From an uncultured Ruminococcus sp. (GTDB taxonomy: Bacteria; Bacillota_A; Clostridia; Oscillospirales; Ruminococcaceae), in assembly GCA_946629405.1 (NCBI GenBank), contig CAMOXW010000229.1, positions 1 through 17,121 of the forward strand: DNA of 17,121 nucleotides, given 5' to 3'. The notes under the pieces were generated by a model. The model was given only the letters and a program-made list of their open reading frames with translations. It did not search any database and had not been told where the DNA came from. Of the stretch, positions 14,757 through 17,121 are shown one piece after another. How positions within the stretch are numbered: the stretch's first letter is position 1; each line of letters starts with the position of its first letter. A program made the translations under genes and the position numbers.

Positions 14757-17121
14757 TTACTTTATATCATTGTGGTGAGCCTGGAGTGACTTTACGCCGA
14801 AGTGCTTATTGTCGCGGTGAGCCTTGATACCTTCTGCACTTGCCTTTGCGGCGGCCATTGTCGTGATATAGGGTACGCGGTGCTTGATAGCTGCCTTACG
14901 GATATAGCTGTCATCGTGGACGCTGGTCTTGCCGGCGGGAGTGTTGATGATAAGCTGTATTTCGCCGTTTGCAATCTCGTCGGCGATATTCGGACGTCCC
15001 TCATAGAGCTTGAAGATCTTCTTGCAGGGGATGCCTTCTTCCTTTATCATCTCGTAGCTCTTGCCGGTGGCAAGGATATTGAAGCCGAGATCATTGAAGG
15101 CGTGTGCGATATCGAGCAGCTCTGCCTTATCTCTGTCACAAACGCTGAGGAGAACTGTTCCGCCGCCGGGAAGTCTTGTCTGAGTAGCTTCCTGAGCCTT
15201 GTAGTAAGCCTCGCCGAATGTGGGAGCGATACCAAGAACTTCACCTGTGGAACGCATCTCAGGTCCGAGGACAGGATCGACCTCCGGGAACATATTGAAC
15301 GGGAATACAGCTTCCTTAACGCCGTAGTGGTTGATCTGGCGGTCATGGAGCTCCGGAACAGGTGAGGGTCTGCCGGTAATTGACGATGTGATGATATCGG
15401 TAGCGATCCTCACCATGTTTATGCTGCAAACCTTCGATACGAGCGGAACTGTTCTTGAAGCACGGGGATTAGCCTCAAGGACGTATACCGTGTCGCCCTC
15501 GATAGCGTACTGCATATTCATAAGACCGCAAACGTTCGTTTCAACAGCGATCTTCTTGGTGTACTCCTTGATAGTAGCGACCTGCTTCTCGGTGAGATTC
15601 ATGGAGGGGAGGATGCAAGCGGAGTCACCGGAGTGTACGCCTGCGAGCTCGATATGCTCCATAACAGCGGGAACGAAGCAGTGTGTGCCGTCCGAGATAG
15701 CGTCAGCTTCACACTCAGTAGCGTGGTTGAGGAAGCGGTCGATGAGGATAGGTCTGTCGGGTGTAACGCCTACTGCGGCTGCCATATAGACCCTCATCAT
15801 ATCGTCATCGTGAACGATCTCCATTCCGCGTCCGCCGAGAACATAGGAAGGACGAACCATAACAGGATAGCCGATGCGGTTAGCGATCTCAATAGCCTCG
15901 TCAACGTTTACAGCCATTCCTGCCTCAGGCATAGGAATGCCGAGCTTGTCCATCATAGCGCGGAAGTGGTCGCGATCCTCAGCGAGGTCGATAGTTTCGG
16001 GAGTTGTTCCGAGGATATTTACGCCGTATTTTTTAAGGTCGCCTGCGAGGTTGAGGGGAGTCTGACCGCCGAACTGAGCAATAACGCCGACCGGCTTCTC
16101 CTTGTCGTGTATAGCGAGAACGTCCTCGAGAGTAAGCGGCTCGAAATAGAGTTTATCTGAGGTGTCGTAGTCGGTGGAAACTGTCTCGGGGTTGCAGTTT
16201 ACGATGATAGACTCAAAGCCAAGCTTTTTCAGGGCAAGTGCAGCGTGAACGCAGCAGTAGTCGAATTCGATGCCCTGACCGATACGGTTAGGACCGCCGC
16301 CGAGTATCATTATCTTCGGCTTATCTGTGCTGACGGGGCTCTTGTCCTCGTCGAGGTGGTAGGTGGAGTAATAGTAAGCCGCGTTCGGTGTGCCGCTTAC
16401 ATGAATGCCCTCCCATGCTTCCTTTATGCCGAAGCCGATGCGGGCATTTCTGATCTCCTCCTCGGTAACTTCGAGAAGTGAGCTGAGGTAGCGGTCTGAG
16501 AAGCCGTCGAGCTTAGCCTGCCTGAGCACGTTTTCTGCCGGAACAGCGCCCTTCATGGTGAGAAGCTGCTCCTCCTCGTCAACAAGCTCCTTCATCTGCT
16601 CGATGAAGTATTTCTTTATCTTTGTGAGGTCGTGGAGCTCGTCAACAGTCGCGCCCTTGCGGAGAGCCTCATACATAACGAACTGTCTCTCGCTGGTGGG
16701 GAAGCGAAGCTCTGAAAGGAGCTCCTCCTTGGACATACTGTTGAAGTTCTTTGCAAAGCCGAGACCGTATCTGCCTGTCTCCAGTGAGCGGATAGCCTTC
16801 TGGAAAGCCTCCTTGTAGGTCTTGCCGATGCTCATTACCTCGCCGACAGCTTTCATCTGAGTGCCCAGCTTGTCCTCTGCGCCCTTGAACTTCTCGAAAG
16901 CCCAGCGAGCGAACTTGATAACTATATAATCTCCGTCGGGAACGTACTTGTCAAGAGTGCCGTACTTGCCGCAGGGGATATCCTGCAGTGTGCGACCGCA
17001 GGCGAGCATAGCTGAAACGAGAGCGATGGGGAAGCCTGTTGCCTTGGAAGCAAGTGCGGAAGAACGTGAAGTTCTGGGGTTTATCTCGATAACGACGATG
17101 CGTCCTGTCTCGGGGTCTCTT
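14757..17121 (-). CDS. carB: Carbamoyl-phosphate synthetase large subunit, N-terminus beyond window
   Basis: CarB makes carbamoyl phosphate from ammonia (delivered by CarA), bicarbonate and two ATP, for pyrimidine and arginine synthesis. The minus-strand frame stays open to the window edge: before M at 17009 it reads PETGRIVVIEINPRTSRSSA, the conserved end of the first ATP-grasp domain. About 787 of the usual 1,070 residues are therefore visible. In order they are the end of the carboxyphosphate half, the oligomerisation domain, and the second synthetase half. The latter shows ILGGGPNRIGQGIEFDYC, NCNPETVSTDYD, RPSYVLGGRGMEIV and EANPRASRTVPLVSK. The C-terminal MGS-like regulatory domain has LLSVCDRDKAELL and INTPAGKTSVHDDSYIRKAA. 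All landmarks are intact. The promoter and any carA neighbour lie outside the window. Confidence 0.97.
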   Translation of the reverse strand, partial: RDPETGRIVVIEINPRTSRSSALASKATGFPIALVSAMLACGRTLQDIPCGKYGTLDKYVPDGDYIVIKFARWAFEKFKGAEDKLGTQMKAVGEVMSIGKTYKEAFQKAIRSLETGRYGLGFAKNFNSMSKEELLSELRFPTSERQFVMYEALRKGATVDELHDLTKIKKYFIEQMKELVDEEEQLLTMKGAVPAENVLRQAKLDGFSDRYLSSLLEVTEEEIRNARIGFGIKEAWEGIHVSGTPNAAYYYSTYHLDEDKSPVSTDKPKIMILGGGPNRIGQGIEFDYCCVHAALALKKLGFESIIVNCNPETVSTDYDTSDKLYFEPLTLEDVLAIHDKEKPVGVIAQFGGQTPLNLAGDLKKYGVNILGTTPETIDLAEDRDHFRAMMDKLGIPMPEAGMAVNVDEAIEIANRIGYPVMVRPSYVLGGRGMEIVHDDDMMRVYMAAAVGVTPDRPILIDRFLNHATECEADAISDGTHCFVPAVMEHIELAGVHSGDSACILPSMNLTEKQVATIKEYTKKIAVETNVCGLMNMQYAIEGDTVYVLEANPRASRTVPLVSKVCSINMVRIATDIITSSITGRPSPVPELHDRQINHYGVKEAVFPFNMFPEVDPVLGPEMRSTGEVLGIAPTFGEAYYKAQEATQTRLPGGGTVLLSVCDRDKAELLDIAHAFNDLGFNILATGKSYEMIKEEGIPCKKIFKLYEGRPNIADEIANGEIQLIINTPAGKTSVHDDSYIRKAAIKHRVPYITTMAAAKASAEGIKAHRDNKHFGVKSLQAHHNDIK

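Noticed and set aside
14802..16160. Plus-strand open frames opposite carB
   Set aside because: carB is unambiguous on the minus strand; these frames have no motifs and are by-products of its codon use.

Overview
The window reads as a chromosomal segment of an anaerobic Gram-positive Firmicute, most likely a Ruminococcus-type member of the Oscillospiraceae. Three things point there: a Thr-rich secreted protein ending in a dockerin-type calcium-binding domain, the Firmicute-style placement of murA downstream of the atp operon, and strong Shine-Dalgarno sites with frequent GTG and TTG starts. The genus is an inference; no rRNA or other marker is present.

Layout. Positions 1-3735 (+) hold a tight run of genes: two GT4 glycosyltransferases (the first cut by the window edge), an SDR sugar-nucleotide reductase resembling GDP-6-deoxy-D-mannose reductase, a small lipoprotein overlapping it by 4 bases, and a short coiled-coil protein. 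This looks like the end of a surface-polysaccharide cluster. Positions 3813-10329 (+) hold a complete F1Fo ATP synthase operon in the order a, c, b, delta-alpha, gamma, beta, epsilon, with its own sigma-A-type promoter and a closing intrinsic terminator. Its most striking feature is that delta and alpha are one continuous 675-residue polypeptide. A pair of GC-rich palindromes interrupts the operon between gamma and beta.

Positions 10413-12439 (+) hold two cyclophilin-family genes, each with a near-consensus promoter. The first is membrane-anchored and has lost the catalytic residues; the second is a lipoprotein with an intact active-site motif. murA (12548-13846, +) follows and ends in a terminator. 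A separate unit (13892-14665, +) encodes the dockerin-bearing probable lipoprotein behind an extended -10 promoter with an operator-like palindrome. carB, the large subunit of carbamoyl-phosphate synthetase, runs convergently from beyond the right edge (14757-17121, -). A two-way terminator separates it from the dockerin gene.

Most of the window is core cell-envelope and energy metabolism: surface glycan synthesis, peptidoglycan precursor synthesis, proton-driven ATP synthesis, extracytoplasmic protein folding and pyrimidine/arginine precursor supply. The points most worth following are the delta-alpha fusion, the dockerin lipoprotein without a catalytic domain, the degenerate/intact cyclophilin pair and the hairpins near ribosome binding sites. 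I see no CRISPR array, tRNA, rRNA, transposase or phage gene.
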